A stretch of DNA of 64,000 bases from Chrysomallon squamiferum (GCA_012295275.1 CM022665.1:9203476-9267475), one strand, 5' to 3'; positions 1 to 13,189 are shown, numbered from the stretch's first letter. The notes: generated by a model from the letters alone, not told the origin. Made by a program: numbers and translations.

Positions 1-995
1 ATATTTTCACATTATTATTGCTAGAAATAGTATTTTCAAGACAATATACCTGTTTTAATGTAACTTATCTTCCAGTAGATAAATCATTTCAGTTAAGTTT
101 AATACTGACTTGTTTTGAATGATTTTGTTTTTGTATAATTTTCACTTATCTAGTAGTGAATGTTACTCATTCATCACCCTGCAGTTATTTTTAACAAAAT
201 AAGCATTTTTTTAAATTATACTTTTTTATGACATTAAATTTATGATTATTAAAATAGCCAGTTTATTATTATTATACCCAAGTTTTATTTTCACTTGAAC
301 ATTTTTTTAAAATTTAAGAACGATTTTTAATGCAATAAATTTTTGTAAAATGGTGTCCATTAAGATATGTAAAGAGGCCTACTTTCAACCAAATGTAATA
401 TGAATGAAATAATGTGGGGATTACTGAAACTTCCATCACAAATATAAAGATTACAGTTTTGTAGGTTTCTTAACAATTGAAGCTAACTGGATTGAGGCAA
501 AATCACTAATTTATCTTTTCTGTCAAACTAATCCCCAAAATGCACTATAACAACAATTAAGATAATGTTAAGGAACCTTTAAAACATTTGTTTTTGGAAA
601 ATTTTTATTTCTTCAGCTGATGGAGACAATTACAAGGACACCTAACTGTTATTTTTATGTGTTAAAAGATTTAGAATGGCTTCCATACAAACACACACAC
701 ACACACACATACACACACTTGTGTAATACTGATGTCCAGTGTAATCTCCACATTTTTTTTTTTTGTTGTTGTTGCTGCTGGTTGTTACTTCATCTGCATA
801 AAACTGATTCCATATAGCTATCACTGAAATACGTTATCACTCTGCATTTAATTATATATTTTATTTTTTAGTCTTGTTGCTTGTCATTAAAAATGTTAAT
901 TGAAGTACATTTTATTGGAATTTCTTCATTTTCTTTTCTCATAGCTTTCATTTCATGCTCTTTAATTGTTAAAACATGGAATATACTGTTTCATC

Positions 996-1026
<31 letters not shown>

Positions 1027-2670
1027 TTTTTTCCAGTATCAAACAAATTTATGATACCCTCTTTAATTAATGACTAGCTATGATACAAGTTTGAAACAAT
1101 GTATGGCCTCTCATTAATGTAAGTATTATTAAGGCAACAGGGACAACTTTTCAAACTTTAGAACAGGGTACATTTCAGAAGAAATAACACCCAAACATAT
1201 TTTGAAAGCACCATCTCATAGTGCTTATTTTGATTGAACACTGTCTTTGAAATCAGGATGTTTTAGCCAGGGTGTGTTTTGAAAGGGGGACATTTTCACT
1301 GATAATCTTTAAAGCTGTGCATGGAATCGTAACATTCTTTTAAATATTTTAATCATTCTATATTGTTATTCATGTTCATGGCAGCATGTGTGATTGTGTA
1401 TTTCAATTCAGTGTTTGAGAATGAGAAAACTTTCATTGAATCAATAAATAAATAACACCAACAGACGTAATTAATAATACTGTATTGTTTTAATTTAAGA
1501 ACTTGTCAATTAATTTTTCATACTCCAACTAATTTCAGTATGGGTTTTGTTCTCAACACTGAATGAGTAACTGGCAAACACCTGTTAAAAAATTTCTAAC
1601 ATCACAAGATTGTTTTTGTCTATTGATTTATAGGCAATCGGACATTAAGGATTTGGTAATCTCCTAATTTATAATTTTATATCCACTTCCTATAAATAGG
1701 ATTATGTTTTTGATAACCAGTTATAGGACAATCGATTAAATTGGGGTGATCGGTCATGTTTCAGACTACAAATGTAACCAACTTAATAAGCTATTGGCAC
1801 CCAACATCCATGATCAATAGTTATAGTTCTTTTAAATAATAATTTCTCCTAACAGGTCAACTGAATACTCTTTATTAAATGAAAAACACATATGCAATTT
1901 CTTGCTTCAAAATACATTAAATAACTTTTTTATGTAGCTTGTTCACATACTGACACTTTAGTTATATGGTGGATCTTCTAAAGAATTTTTCTTTTTTAAT
2001 AAGTTATCTCTTTGTCCTATTAAATTACTAAAGTTTGTATCTATCGTTTAACTATTATTAAAGTTTTATCTTCTGCAGAACGTGATGTTTTTTTCTTTCT
2101 CAATGAAAACCAATGCTAAAAATGACTCTAAACAAACTGTTTTCTTGAAGGTCAGCATGTGTATGTAAAAAAATAAAACCAGCCCAATTTATTATTCAAC
2201 ATAACAACAGAGAATTAAAAGTTAATGTTTCAACAATAATATAAGAACAAATAAAAATACAAAACTTGAAATAGTGAAAAATATACTATGTTTTATTTTT
2301 CTATTTAACAAACAATAGTTCAGTTTCAGTTACAAGTAAAAATTTCAGAAACATTGGAAGGGAAACCTCCCATATAAGTTAAACAAACAATAACAATGTC
2401 CATATGATTATATTTTTTTTTGTGCTTCCATTTCAAAATGGTATCAGCATATAAAAGACACTAACACATTTAACAAAATCATAAATTTTATCTTCAATTA
2501 AAAACAAGTGTCTTTGGACAATATTAGTAAATAAAAATTTATTATTAATGCAGTATTTTGTTAAAATTGCTGATTTTTACTATCTTCAAAGGGAACAATT
2601 GAGTCATGGCATACAATTTTTGTTACATTTCCTATATTTTGTCTGCATTAGACTCTTCTTGATTAACAGT
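1..2670. other. 3' flank and likely 3' UTR of ZNF318; otherwise no gene seen
   Basis: AT-rich DNA with no coding region I can support. The part nearest 2670 should be the 3' UTR of the minus-strand ZNF318 gene. Minus-strand AATAAA hexamers (TTTATT on plus) lie at about 2538-2543 and 2188-2193 and are candidate polyadenylation signals. A (CA)n microsatellite lies at about 688-718 and a poly-T run at about 996-1018. Short open frames across the CA repeat are low-complexity artefacts. Confidence 0.6.
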
Positions 2671-2753
2671 TTAATCTGACTGACATTCATCAATAACTTC
2701 AAAATCACTTCCCATATTTATTAAACTGGCTTCACTGGTCTGGCTAACTAAAT
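2671..2753 (-). CDS. ZNF318: ZNF318 terminal coding exon
   Basis: Acceptor ttttgtag, then 83 bp encoding an acidic tail ending SDFEVIDECQSD and TAA at 2673-2671. It is joined in phase 1 from the donor TGTG|gtaagt after 3077. It is too short to stand out as an open frame, and is supported by splice-site quality, phase and acidic composition. Confidence 0.75.
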
Positions 2754-5700
2754 CTACAAAAGATGAAAAATATATCAATGTTTTATTCTAAGCTTTTAGT
2801 GTATATTAACTGTAATATTAAACTGCTTACACATTACAATAAAATTGAAAATTATATAAATATTTTTACTTTTTTTTTTTATTTTTTTTATAAAATTTTT
2901 AAAAGAATAATGTAAAATAATGACTGGGAGATTTAGAAGAATAAATCATGAAATAATTCAACCATTTATTTTATTTTTCTTCTGTGATTAAGCATTTACT
3001 GATATTTATTCAATATATTTTCTCTCGAGTGTACCTGAACAAATTCCAAAAGATTTCTTTTATCCCTTGTACTTACCACATGAATCTACATCAGGTTCAT
3101 TTTGTGTAATTTCATTCTCAACTGTCTCATTTGTGTCAACTTCATTTGTGTCAACTTCAGTTGAATCAACCACAACATTAGAAGCAAATGTTTCACTAGA
3201 AGTGCCAACTATTTCCTTTTCATTCAAAGCAGAACTATCTCTGTTTGAGTGGGTTGTGCTGTGTACAACCTCTTGTGACTCAATCAGAGGCATACCTTCC
3301 ACCTGTACTGCTTCTGGGTTAATACAAGTTTCTATTACAGCTGTATTTGTTATATGACACTCTGTTGAGCTCTGAGTTATTGCATCTTGGGATCCACTGG
3401 CAGGTAAAACCAAATTTTTTGAGTTGTTTGGAGAAAAAATCAAAACTTCTGATGTACTCTCTGCAAGATTTGCTATAGCTGCAAATGCATGACTAACAAC
3501 ATCTGTCCAGTTATTAGTACTAGATGTACATGTGCTTGCACTGGACAATTCAACATCTATTTCTCTGACTGATTCACTCTGTGAACAAATAAATGGATCA
3601 TCAAAATATATTTGCGTAGAACTCTGAACATCGGAAGAGACTGTTTCATCTGCTGAAACCACTGCAGTTTCTAGATTTATAACTGTCTTTGAAACCTCAC
3701 CAGACTGTGTTTGGTCAGCTATGGATTCTTCTGTGGCAGCTGTTGCAGAGGCAGACAACTCTGAAAAATCATTATTATGTCCTTCCCCACTGATTTCTAA
3801 TGAAATACCAACAGCTTCTGTGCAGTCAACATGCGATTCTTTTGTGTCGAGATTTTCTTTTCTTTTGGATCTGCTTGATGTACCAACTGTATTTTCTAAT
3901 TCAGTTCTGTTTTCATTCTGCAAATCAGTGTCCCCAACTGAGGTACAAATATATTTTGCCTGTTCACAGTTGGTTTCATTACTTGTTGAGACAGCATTTC
4001 TTCCAAAATCAGAATCAACCATGAATGTATTTAATTCTGATGTGTGAACTTGAACATCAACTTCAGATGTGGAGATATTTTCCTGGTTTGAAATATGAAC
4101 TGTACTGACACTGCTTGTAGTATCAGCTTTACTTTCATTGCTCTCCTCACTAAAATCTTTGTTATTATCTTCATCAGCTGAAAGAGTGTTTGCACTTGCT
4201 GATTCAGCTTCATCTAAATATTGCCTGCTAATACTTGTGGTATCAGCTTTTATTTTATCATCAGAAGTAATATTGCTGGCATCAGGTACTTTCAGTTCTG
4301 GGCATAAAGCCTCTACCACTGCTGGTGGTATCTGCTCTCTGTTCATTTAATTCACAAATAATTTGCTCTTGGACTGTACAGTCCACTGTATTTGCACCTT
4401 CCATTTCAGGTCTCATCAAAACATTTGATGCAGAAGTATCACTATTATCAGCTATATTTATTGAGTTATGAATGTCTGTTTGAAATGTCTGGACATCAGT
4501 TGATGACTGCACCATGGGCATATTGTTTTCCATGACTGAATTTCTAGACAGCATAGCACTTTCTGATATGGTAGTTGAAGACACTGTGCTGCCCTGTGAT
4601 AAAACAAGAATGCATATTTCTTGGTTTAATGGACTATTATTATTTTTATTAGTATTCCCATTGGAATTTTTGCAACCATTTGATAAATTATCACTTAAAG
4701 ACTGTGAAACACTTTCACCAGAAATTTGTGTAGTGGTATCAATACTATCAGCAGAACCACCATCAGATTGTTCAGATTTTGTGTTATTGTCTTCTGGGAT
4801 TTCATTCTTTACTGTGCAAATATTATCAATCAAATGAAAATTCTGAGAAGTATTTTTACTTTGCACCATTTCCTCTTCACTAATTTGTCCATCAAAAGGT
4901 GCACCCTGATTATCATCAGGTATTACTGGGCAAAAGTTTTCTTCAGAATTTTGTTTTTCTTTGAATCCTGTTCTGAAATCTGAAACAGAAGCTGAAGCTA
5001 TAGTATTTTGAACAATGTTTTCATCATTATTTGTGTTCTTTTCTTTTAACTCAGTCTCACGATCATTAATACCAAAAGATGTTGAAACAGATTGGGAATT
5101 ATTGTTTGTAACATCTACTTCATGAAACTTTTCATTATTTTCAGTCTCTGAAGTATCATTTTTGAGGCTTACATCTGATAATTTATCTCCTGCTTTGGTT
5201 TTTCTTCCACTGATAATTCATCATTTTCATTCTGGAATGTTCCATTTTTAACTGCATTGGGTAAAGATGTTCCCCAACATTCTGATTTTTCTTCTGGTAG
5301 ACACATATTTTGACTTGGTGGTGGTGGAGGCTTGGGTTTTATTTCTAATTCTTTTACTTCTTCTATTCCCAAATACTTCAATTCTTCAGCCTTTTCTTTT
5401 TCTATATCATCTGGATTCAACTGACCCCTAAATGCCTTAGCTATAATTTCTTGATCAAGATGCTGAGAGCTTGGAGAGTCATTTGAAGCATTATTAGGAT
5501 GTGGAATGGCTTCTATATCCTTAACCACAGGCAATTTACCATCTGCAGTAGCAGGGCCAATTGTTAAGAATTCATCCAGTGATGGTGGTTCTACAACTTG
5601 TGGTTTTACACTTTTTTTGACAGATAAATCATCTTTGGATTTTTTCTGAGGAATTTTCCTAGTGACAGGGGTCCAAGGTGGAAGAATTTTTGATGGTTGT

Positions 5701-8700
5701 TTAATAACAGTTTTACCTGTCAGTTTAATTGGAATTTTACCAATTGATTCTTTTGTTTCCACTTTTGGTTTTTCTTCTTTCTTTTTCAGATCTGATTTTT
5801 TATCATCTTTGTCTTTGGGTTCAGGTTTTTTCTTTTGTTCTTCTTTGTGACTGAATTTTCCAAAGCCAACTGTTTCATTTATCATATTTTCTGCTTTTTC
5901 TTGCTTTATTTCATTTTTTTTGTTTGTCTCAGTGTCAACAAAATTTGTCAAAACTTCCTGTTTTTTGTATTTATCATCTTCTTCCTTTTTCTCTGACAGA
6001 TATGCAGTTCTTTCTAACATGAATCTCTTTTCGTAAAAAGGATTCTTTTCCATATAACTCTGTAACAGCAATTAAACAGCATGAAATAAGCTGGACAATA
6101 TGAACATTTTTTAAACACAATTTGAATATGCACTTTCTAAATTAATTTTTCATAAAGATACTATTTTTTTTTTTTTTTTTTTTCATTTGAAAGATACTGA
6201 TTAAACAAAAAAAAGACATATCTTCTGGAATAGCTTTGTTTTTTTGTTTCAATTTTTTCTTTTAAAGTTAAAAAAAAAGTCAGATGAAATTACATTCAGT
6301 TTTATTCTTATCACGAAATAATTACATTTCTATTCTGGTAATAACTAATGATTAATATTATATAAAACAAAAATAATTTAATTACTTACTCTATAATTAT
6401 TATTATGTTTATCACTTTTCAAATGGGCACTGGCACAGGTAACATCGCCTGAGAATTCTTTGCAGAGAGAACAATAAAATGCTGACACTGACATCATAAA
6501 TTCTACACCTGCAATGTTGTTAAAATCAGTTTTATAATCAGTCAGCTTATATTTTACACTTGTATGTAAAAGAAAAAATTATATAAGTCTATCATTTTTT
6601 GAATCTGCACAAAGTAATATAACCTTGATCGTCAAAGGTCTTTAATGGTTTATTCCTGTTTTTTACCTTTTTTTTGTATATTTTGATAAAATACATGTTC
6701 ATTTAAAAAAAAAATCTTCAGAAATGATTTTATTCAGTATATATCATAAATAATACCTTTAAGGGGACAAGTCTGGCATGGACCTTCAGGAATTTTTTTG
6801 TCTAAATCATTTAAGGTTGATTCAAGCCATGGTCTTTCAAAAGGATCAGTTCTCTATTAAAAAAAAAAAATAATAATAAAAAAAAAAAAATTAAAAAAAA
6901 TAAATCAGAAATAAAAAAAGATATTAAATTAAAAAACCTATTTCTGTCAGCAACATCTGAACCAAAATTTTAATTCTGTTAATGATAAAAAAATTTTTAC
7001 AAAAATTAACAGGAATTAAAAATGATCAAAGTACACAAAACTAGAACAAGAAAAATTAACAATGTTTTCTAGTACATTTCAGCAAGATTATATATCAGAA
7101 TAAATATAAATTATGTGTAATCAATAAAAAAAAGTAAATCTTTACAAACCTACCTTTGTTAATATGTGACTGACTCACACAGCATTTCTTTCTATAGCAG
7201 GTACAAAAATGTCCAAGTAAAATGGTACATAAAGCATTGTAACAAAATTTAAGAATGTATGGAAATGAAAAACTTATATACTTTTTGTCAGATAAAACAT
7301 GAAAAGAAAAGAATCCATGCTACATCAGGTGTTAAATATTTTAGCATGTAAACTCCTACATAAGGGTATGTGTGGAAAATATTTTAACTTTTCTTAAAAA
7401 TCAGTACTGTAGTATATTTAAGAATCTGACATTCAGATCTAGACAACAAATATAAAAGAGAGCTATTAAAAGCAAATGCTAAGATTTTGTGTTTTACTTT
7501 TGGAAAAACATTTAATTCAAAAATTGGGACACCAAAGAAACTAGTTTTGCTTTTAAATGAATGACTAAAAATCATAGGAATATTAATTTCTAGTTTTTAA
7601 ATTACATCCATAAATTTCCATTTTAAAGATGATAAAAAAAAAAAAAATGGTGATAAATTGGCTTTGTCATTTTCACAACAGAAAGGACATTGTGAATATC
7701 AGTGTTCCAATATCATCTAAAATTAGTGCACATAAACATAACATTGATAAATTTAAATCAATACATAAATCTGATTTGATACCTGTTGATGTTTCTTTGA
7801 CTGCAGATGTGATAAGTATTCAAATACACTAAGAGTCACATGATTACATGACCTACACCAGTGATGGCCTGCATCAATGTATTGGTAATTGACCTTCTTC
7901 TCTTTATCTTTTTTGTCCAGCTTTAACAAATCCTGTAGAAAAAGAACACAGATTATTCAGTTGGCACAGCTTACTTAACAACATTAGCAAAAGTTTTGCA
8001 AATATTTATGATATATTAATAAACTGAAATCAGTGTGGTAAAGGTGAAATGGTGACTTGAAATAACAGGATATCAACAATACAAAATGTTACGATAATAT
8101 GCAATACATTAATAAACACCATCACATTTAAAATAACCCTTAGAGTGAAAATAAATATCAGAGAAAAAGATAACAATTTAAATTTATATTATTATATCAA
8201 AGTATAAAGAGCAGAGAAACATAAATTTGCATACCTCCCGTGTAGACTGTTTTTCAGACCTTTTACTAGATACATTATTATCTTTTTTGGAACCAGTACA
8301 TGATCTCTTTTCACTGTCTTTATTCTTTAAAACATCTGATGATGCGTCAGCAGCTTTTCTTAAAATTTTAATTTGTTCAGCAATTTCTTCTTGTAGTTTG
8401 CTGTTCTGAACAAGAAGAGGATCTTTGTGTCCATCCCGCTGACGTCGTCTTTTTCTCATTATTTCGTTTTGCTGCTTTCTTAATTTTTCCATCTCTCGTT
8501 CTAGACCTTCAAGTTTTTTCTTTCTTTCATCACATTCTTTAGTCAAAGTTTCTCTTTCTTTAGGAGAAAGTCTGCGCTTTGGGGATACTTCTTTAGGTTT
8601 TTCATTACTAACCTTCACTTGTTTTTTCATTGGTTCCAATGACAAGGATCTATATTTGGAGGCGCTTTCTTTTCTCTTCTGATTTGACTTCAGTGGCATA

Positions 8701-11700
8701 ACTATTCTTGTAGATTCCACAGGTTTATTTCTCTCATCCTCCTCCCTCTCTAACTTGGAAGATTCAGTCTTCAAATCTTTATCCTGTTTTGGTTTTGACA
8801 GTTTCTTTTCTAATGATCTTGATTTTGTTACTTCCTTTTTCTTTTCATCTGGTGAATCTTCTTTCTTATCTTCAAGTGAAACCACTGTCAAGTTGGATGT
8901 GTTTGATTTTTTCTGTCTATCTTTCTGAGAATCTGATGGAGATGGAACAAAGTGGGGTGGATAACTGTACATATCAGGTGTAATACCAGGATAGCCAGGG
9001 TATCCTGGAGGTGGAAACATTACAGGTGGCATAGAACCATCTGGGTAAAGTGGATATCCATGTGTTATTGGTGATCCATAAGATAGCAGGACTGCCTGCG
9101 GCTGACTTGGATTACTTACTTGACCATAGTAATGAGGATATTCTGGAGGTATAGAATGTGGATCAAAATATGGCTGAGATGTTTGTGGCTGCAAAAGATA
9201 TTCTTGATTCCAGTCATTACCACTGGTAATTGCCCATTGATTGGATGTTGGTGACTGGTCATTTTCCACTGATTTATTGTGTTCATAATGTCTGCCATAT
9301 TCTGGAGACTTGCTACGTTTTTTTTCTGAATGAGGCCTCTTAGGTTTAGCATAGGATGATTTTGAATTGTCATCAGACGACTCTGACAAAGAGTCAAAGT
9401 CATCATTTATTTTCTGTTTTTTGGAATGTCTGTCAATTATACCTTTTGGTTCTTGATTCTGAAACTGTTTTGCCATATTTTCATGAGATCTTAATAATGT
9501 CTGTCTATTTGCATCTTTCTCCGAAGTAACATCGTGCATTGGTGGATTATTCTCAAACAGATCATCTCTAACATCACTACAAATACCTCCACCAAGAAAT
9601 GAAGCTGTCTGATTAATACTGATACCAATATGTGGTTCACCGTATTTCTTCTGTTCTCTTTCTTTCTTTTGTTTTGCTAATTCTTGCATTCGTTTGGAGA
9701 GCTCAAAATCAAAGCCAATAGATTTTAAAATATTTTGGACAGTTGAGTCAATGTCCTCATCTTTTTTAACATTATCACTTTTGTCAAGACCATCTGTTTT
9801 TGATAAACATTTATCACCATCAGAGGTTTGTATACACCATTCACTATCTCTCTTTGGATTTGGTCCATGAATTTTTTCATGCAAAGCAAATAATTTAGCA
9901 GACAAAGCACTGTCTCGAGGTGCTGCTGCAGCCCAGAAGGGTAAACTACTTTCAGGAACTGAATTTCCATTTGAAGGTTCATCTGAAATTTGATTTTTAT
10001 TCACAGTAGGAAATGAACTGCTGGATTTTTTGTTGTTGTCCTGGTGTTCTCCATAAAGAAAGTTTTCCTCATCTTCAATATCCATGTCATAAGCAACAAG
10101 CCCAGCAAGAACATGCTTTCTATCACAGTTTTCTTTGATATTCTGGCTGAGAAATGATTCATGGGTTAAAGATTCTGAGTAAGTTTGCTGATATCTATTT
10201 TCTTGTGAATCCATCTGGTACGCTGTGTGAATTAATTCTTGTTTCTGGTCTCCAGATTTCTTAAGGATAGACTTAAGGGGACGAGAAGGTTTTGCTAGTG
10301 ACGGTTCTGCTCTATAGCTATCAGGTTTATCTGCAGACCTGAGGTACCAATCAACTTCTTCTGCTGGAGATGGTTTTCCATGATAATAATTAATTTTTTG
10401 AGAAATGAGTGATTCTTGCAGTTTTCCTTCTGTTAAGTGTCTGTTAGATTCTTTTTCTTCTTCGGATGGACTCCTACTATATCCTGTAGGTGTTTCCCTC
10501 TGATCTTTGTTATTTTTTCTTTCTCTTGACCATTCTCTCTCATTTTTCTCACTCTGTCTGTAATGTTCTTTATCTTCCTTAACATAGCTCTCATTCTTGT
10601 AATATTGTTCTTGACTTCCCTGCCATGCCTTCTCCCAGCTGTTTTCTCTAATAAATGGACTAGAGCAACTCACCCTTTCAACAGGCTGGACACTATTACA
10701 ATCACTGTATAGCTCTCTTGAATTCCTTTTGTTTCTACCATGCTCTAAGTTACTTTGCTTTAATTCATGATGCTTGTTCCAACTGCTTGAATTTCTTCTT
10801 TCGTCATATTTTTCTTTCATGTCACTTCTACTATTATGCCTTTTGTTATCCCTGCTGTTTCTTCTAACTCCGTGTTCATTCTGACTGTCATACCTCCTGT
10901 CATAATCAGGGCTATCATTTTCTCTGGAAGCTTCATCAACTGGGGGTCCAAGACGTTTGTATAAAGGAGGAAACCTTTCAAGAGACTGTTCAGATGGTTT
11001 GTTTTCAGAAAAAGGTGAATCTCTGTGTCTAGAACTGTGTTCTTTATAGAATATGTCATTACCAACAGTGATTCTCAGTGGAGATGGAGATAGTCTTGGA
11101 TGCTGTAAAATACATGAATGTTAATTAAATTAAGTTAATAGAAATATAAAACTTTAATACAGATACACTATACAGTTGTTTTAAATAATGTCAAGTTATT
11201 TACCTAAGCATAAGGTGATCAGCAAAGACAACAACAACAAAAAAAAGCTTTTACAATGAATAACATTTTCTGTTACAGAAAATGAAAAATCAGAAATACT
11301 AATATCATTCAAAGAAAACAGAAGGGACAAAAAATTAAAATAAAATAGGTATTTCAAATGTTTTTTCAATACAGATTATGAAAAGCTGAAAAAAACATAT
11401 TTAATTTGCATATCCTAGTGCTTTAAGGACAAGCATTTCAGACCATTGAACGAAAAACTACATGAACAATGTATAAATAATAATTAGTGAAAAATAAACT
11501 AGGGTTTACTTCATATAATTTATTAATATTTTATGTAGACCATTATAATAAAGGTTTTGGGTTTTATACTTTCAGGAATACAGTCAAACCTTTAAACCTT
11601 TATTTGTATGGGTTAATTGTTACAATAAACTGTTATCAGATACATTTGGTTTTGTACTTTGAAAATGAACCTATATGACATGCATCCACTTTATTTTTGG

Positions 11701-12829
11701 AGATAATATGGTATTGTCATTATAACAAAGACAAAGCAAGTTGTCTCTTTATTATAAAATATTATCTGGGTAAGATGTAGATCATACTACCATTATAATT
11801 AAACTTGAATACTGTGTTGTAAAAGTGACAGTAATAGCCATAGCATCCTAAACTAGCTGCCTAAAAACATTAACTTAAACAAAAATGAAAAATAAAATAA
11901 TAAGTACATATACACTGAATAATTGTTTAATAAAAAAAAAAAAACTTTCTCAATGATTAATTTTGTTACATATTATTATTAGTCCTAAACAAATTACATT
12001 TCTGTGTTGCATACGAGTCTGAAATCTTTATGCAGTGGATAAAATATCAACAAAAGATAGATTTCCATTTCATCAGTAAAAAGACAAGTGACTGGATGAC
12101 AACAATACTCTATATACTCGCTTATATATTATATATCAGGCCATTCCATTTGTTATCTATGTTTACATACAATTTATATGTTAAATAACAAATTGTGACC
12201 ATTTCATGTGTATGTATATTTATATAATGCTGGACTTTTTGTTAACTACACTACTGTGCTAAAACAAGCAAAAATACTAACAGAGAGTTGGGTGCCAGAC
12301 ATTGTAATAAATTATTGAAACCGTGGGTATATCAACATATATCAGACAGGGCATGATGAAATGGTTGTAAAACATTATAAAATGTTTTAGTTTTTCATAT
12401 TCCAATCTAAATCTTAGAGAGAAAAAAAAAATACATTATATATTTTTCATATGATTACAAACTATTTTTCTTTTTATATTCTTCGGTGTTTCGTTTTTCT
12501 ATGTCGGTATTTGAATTTGCATTTACATGTTGTCGTTTTCTTGCAGGCGAAATGGAACGATCTCTGAAAGGTCTGTCGTATTCTTCAAGATGTTCTCTAA
12601 GATCTCGCTCTTCTCTTCTCGATAAGGGTTTCCCTTTTTCGTGCGATGATTCGCGATCAAATGGCCTTGGTCTGTTGTCGCGATCTCTGTTAGTACTACG
12701 TTCATCGCGAATTCGATGCGATTCGTCTCCATCACGTGTAAAATTACCCCTCTTTCTGCCTCGTCCTCTAAATGGTCTTCCTCTAAAACCAAATGATCGG
12801 CTATACGATTTTCCTCTTGTAAAGACCAT
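2671..12829 (-). CDS. ZNF318: ZNF318-like matrin-type zinc finger protein (7 coding exons)
   Basis: Coding exons on the minus strand: 12829-12527, 11102-8235, 7932-7783, 6853-6757, 6508-6390, 6059-3077, 2753-2671. All junctions are GT-AG and in phase. The start is the only ATG in frame at the 5' end (A at -3, G at +4). Order: Arg/Gly-rich N-terminus; long charged Ser-rich region; Pro/Tyr/Gly-rich stretch; coiled coil near residues 947-1020; two matrin-type C2H2 fingers (Cys1083/Cys1086/His1099/His1105 and Cys1152/Cys1155/His1168/His1174); then a long acidic Ser/Thr-rich tail. The coil, the spacing of both fingers and the post-finger block (GFGKF, PWTPV, LPVVK) follow vertebrate ZNF318. Length of about 2,200 residues compares with roughly 2,280 in human. 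Vertebrate ZNF318 is a nuclear factor affecting transcription and RNA processing; its role here is unknown. Exon 6 has two one-base frame breaks (near 5199 and 4284-4349), so a naive translation stops early. Confidence 0.9.
3077..6059 (-). CDS. ZNF318: ZNF318 exon 6: long C-terminal exon with two frame breaks
   Basis: A 2,983-bp exon starting SYMEKNPFYEKRFMLERTAY, directly after finger 2. It contains vertebrate-like blocks (GFGKF; IPIKLTGKTVIK; LPPWTPV; LPVVK; IIAKAF) and then an acidic Ser/Thr/Asn-rich tail. Reading from 6059, the frame meets TAA at 5171-5169, but another frame is open from about 5218 to 4282 with the same composition. The first frame then resumes at about 4346 and runs to the donor after 3077. 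Net shift is zero, so start and end phases agree. A missing base in the T5 run at 5199-5203 (plus strand) would explain the first break. The second lies within 4284-4349. Confidence 0.8.
6390..6508 (-). CDS. ZNF318: ZNF318 exon 5: second matrin-type zinc finger
   Basis: A 119-bp exon entering in phase 1 and leaving in phase 0. It encodes FYCSLCKEFSGD followed by HLKSDKH, again C-x2-C-x12-H-x5-H. This corresponds to the second finger of vertebrate ZNF318 (FYCQLCEEF). Acceptor attgcag; donor gtaagt. Confidence 0.9.
6757..6853 (-). CDS. ZNF318: ZNF318 exon 4: inter-finger linker
   Basis: A 97-bp exon encoding RTDPFERPWLE and then a linker with Cys pairs (PCQTCPLK). It continues the first finger's C-terminal linker (vertebrate form: LDPYNRPW). 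Acceptor atag before 6853; donor gtatta after 6757, leaving phase 1. Confidence 0.85.
7783..7932 (-). CDS. ZNF318: ZNF318 exon 3: first matrin-type zinc finger
   Basis: A 150-bp, phase-0 exon encoding 50 residues. The motif YIDAGHHWCRSC is followed by a His pair, giving C-x2-C-x12-H-x5-H, the U1C/matrin-type RNA- or DNA-binding finger. The preceding Tyr-rich stretch and HWC context match the first finger of vertebrate ZNF318. No open frame starting from a Met covers it on the coding strand, so it is easily missed. Confidence 0.9.
8235..11102 (-). CDS. ZNF318: ZNF318 exon 2: charged, low-complexity and coiled-coil region
   Basis: A 2,868-bp exon (956 codons, phase 0 at both ends). It starts HPRLSPSPLRITVGND. 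It then holds Arg/Ser/Glu-rich sequence, a Tyr/Pro/Gly-rich block (such as MPPVMFPPPGYPGYPG), and a Lys/Glu-rich coiled coil containing RKQQNEIMRKRRRQRDGHKD, the block most like vertebrate ZNF318. The acceptor is ttttacag before 11102 and the donor gtatgc after 8235. It is likely disordered apart from the coil. Confidence 0.9.
12527..12829 (-). CDS. ZNF318: ZNF318 exon 1: Arg/Gly-rich N-terminus
   Basis: Encodes 101 residues rich in Arg, Gly, Asp and Ser, beginning MVFTRGKSYSRS. The frame stays open past the exon to 12455, but the donor CAT|gtaaat after 12527 gives phase 0. That matches the phase-0 acceptor at 11102, and the other two downstream GTs do not. The split is therefore chosen by phase and needs a transcript to confirm it. 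Confidence 0.7.
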
Positions 12830-13149
12830 GATTGTGCAACTTAATTGCAACTACTTCCCCGAGAAACGGCGGCCATATTACTTTCACCAAATATAAACCT
12901 TTGCGCTTGCGCAGAAGGATTACGACAATAATTCACATTATTTAGAATTTTAATACTCTTGTAACTATTGATATTTGTTTTTTAAATTATATATTTAGTT
13001 ATCTCTATTTTGATCTTCTATATGTTTGTTATAAACATTATGTCGTAAACTATTAAAAAGCGTTCGCACGCAATGATTCTGGTTACCTTTCACCCATTCC
13101 ATTTCCACAGGTCACGATACTCCGATTTTGCAATAAAAGAGAAAACATA

Positions 13150-13180
<31 letters not shown>
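12830..13180 (-). promoter_or_regulatory. ZNF318 promoter and 5' UTR region
   Basis: A locally GC/CpG-richer patch just upstream of the ZNF318 ATG. It holds an NRF1-like palindrome TGCGCTTGCGCA (12902-12913) and a YY1-like AATATGGCCGC on the minus strand (12879-12869). Both are typical of housekeeping promoters. No TATA box is apparent. An (AAAT)n microsatellite follows at about 13150-13187. Confidence 0.5.

Positions 13181-13187
<7 letters not shown>

Positions 13188-13189
<2 letters not shown>

Noticed and set aside
5169-5171. Taking the TAA at 5169 as the real end of ZNF318
   Set aside because: About 700 more codons of same-composition coding sequence follow in two frames, leading to a consensus donor and an in-phase terminal exon.
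4985-5175. A small intron (donor ATCAGAT|gtaagc near 5174) to explain the first ZNF318 frame change
   Set aside because: The supposed intron is fully open in the other frame, with the same acidic Ser/Asn/Glu-rich composition, so a one-base indel is simpler.
12455-12526. Extending ZNF318 exon 1 to the stop at 12455
   Set aside because: The two downstream GT sites give the wrong phase for exon 2; the donor at 12526 gives phase 0 as required.
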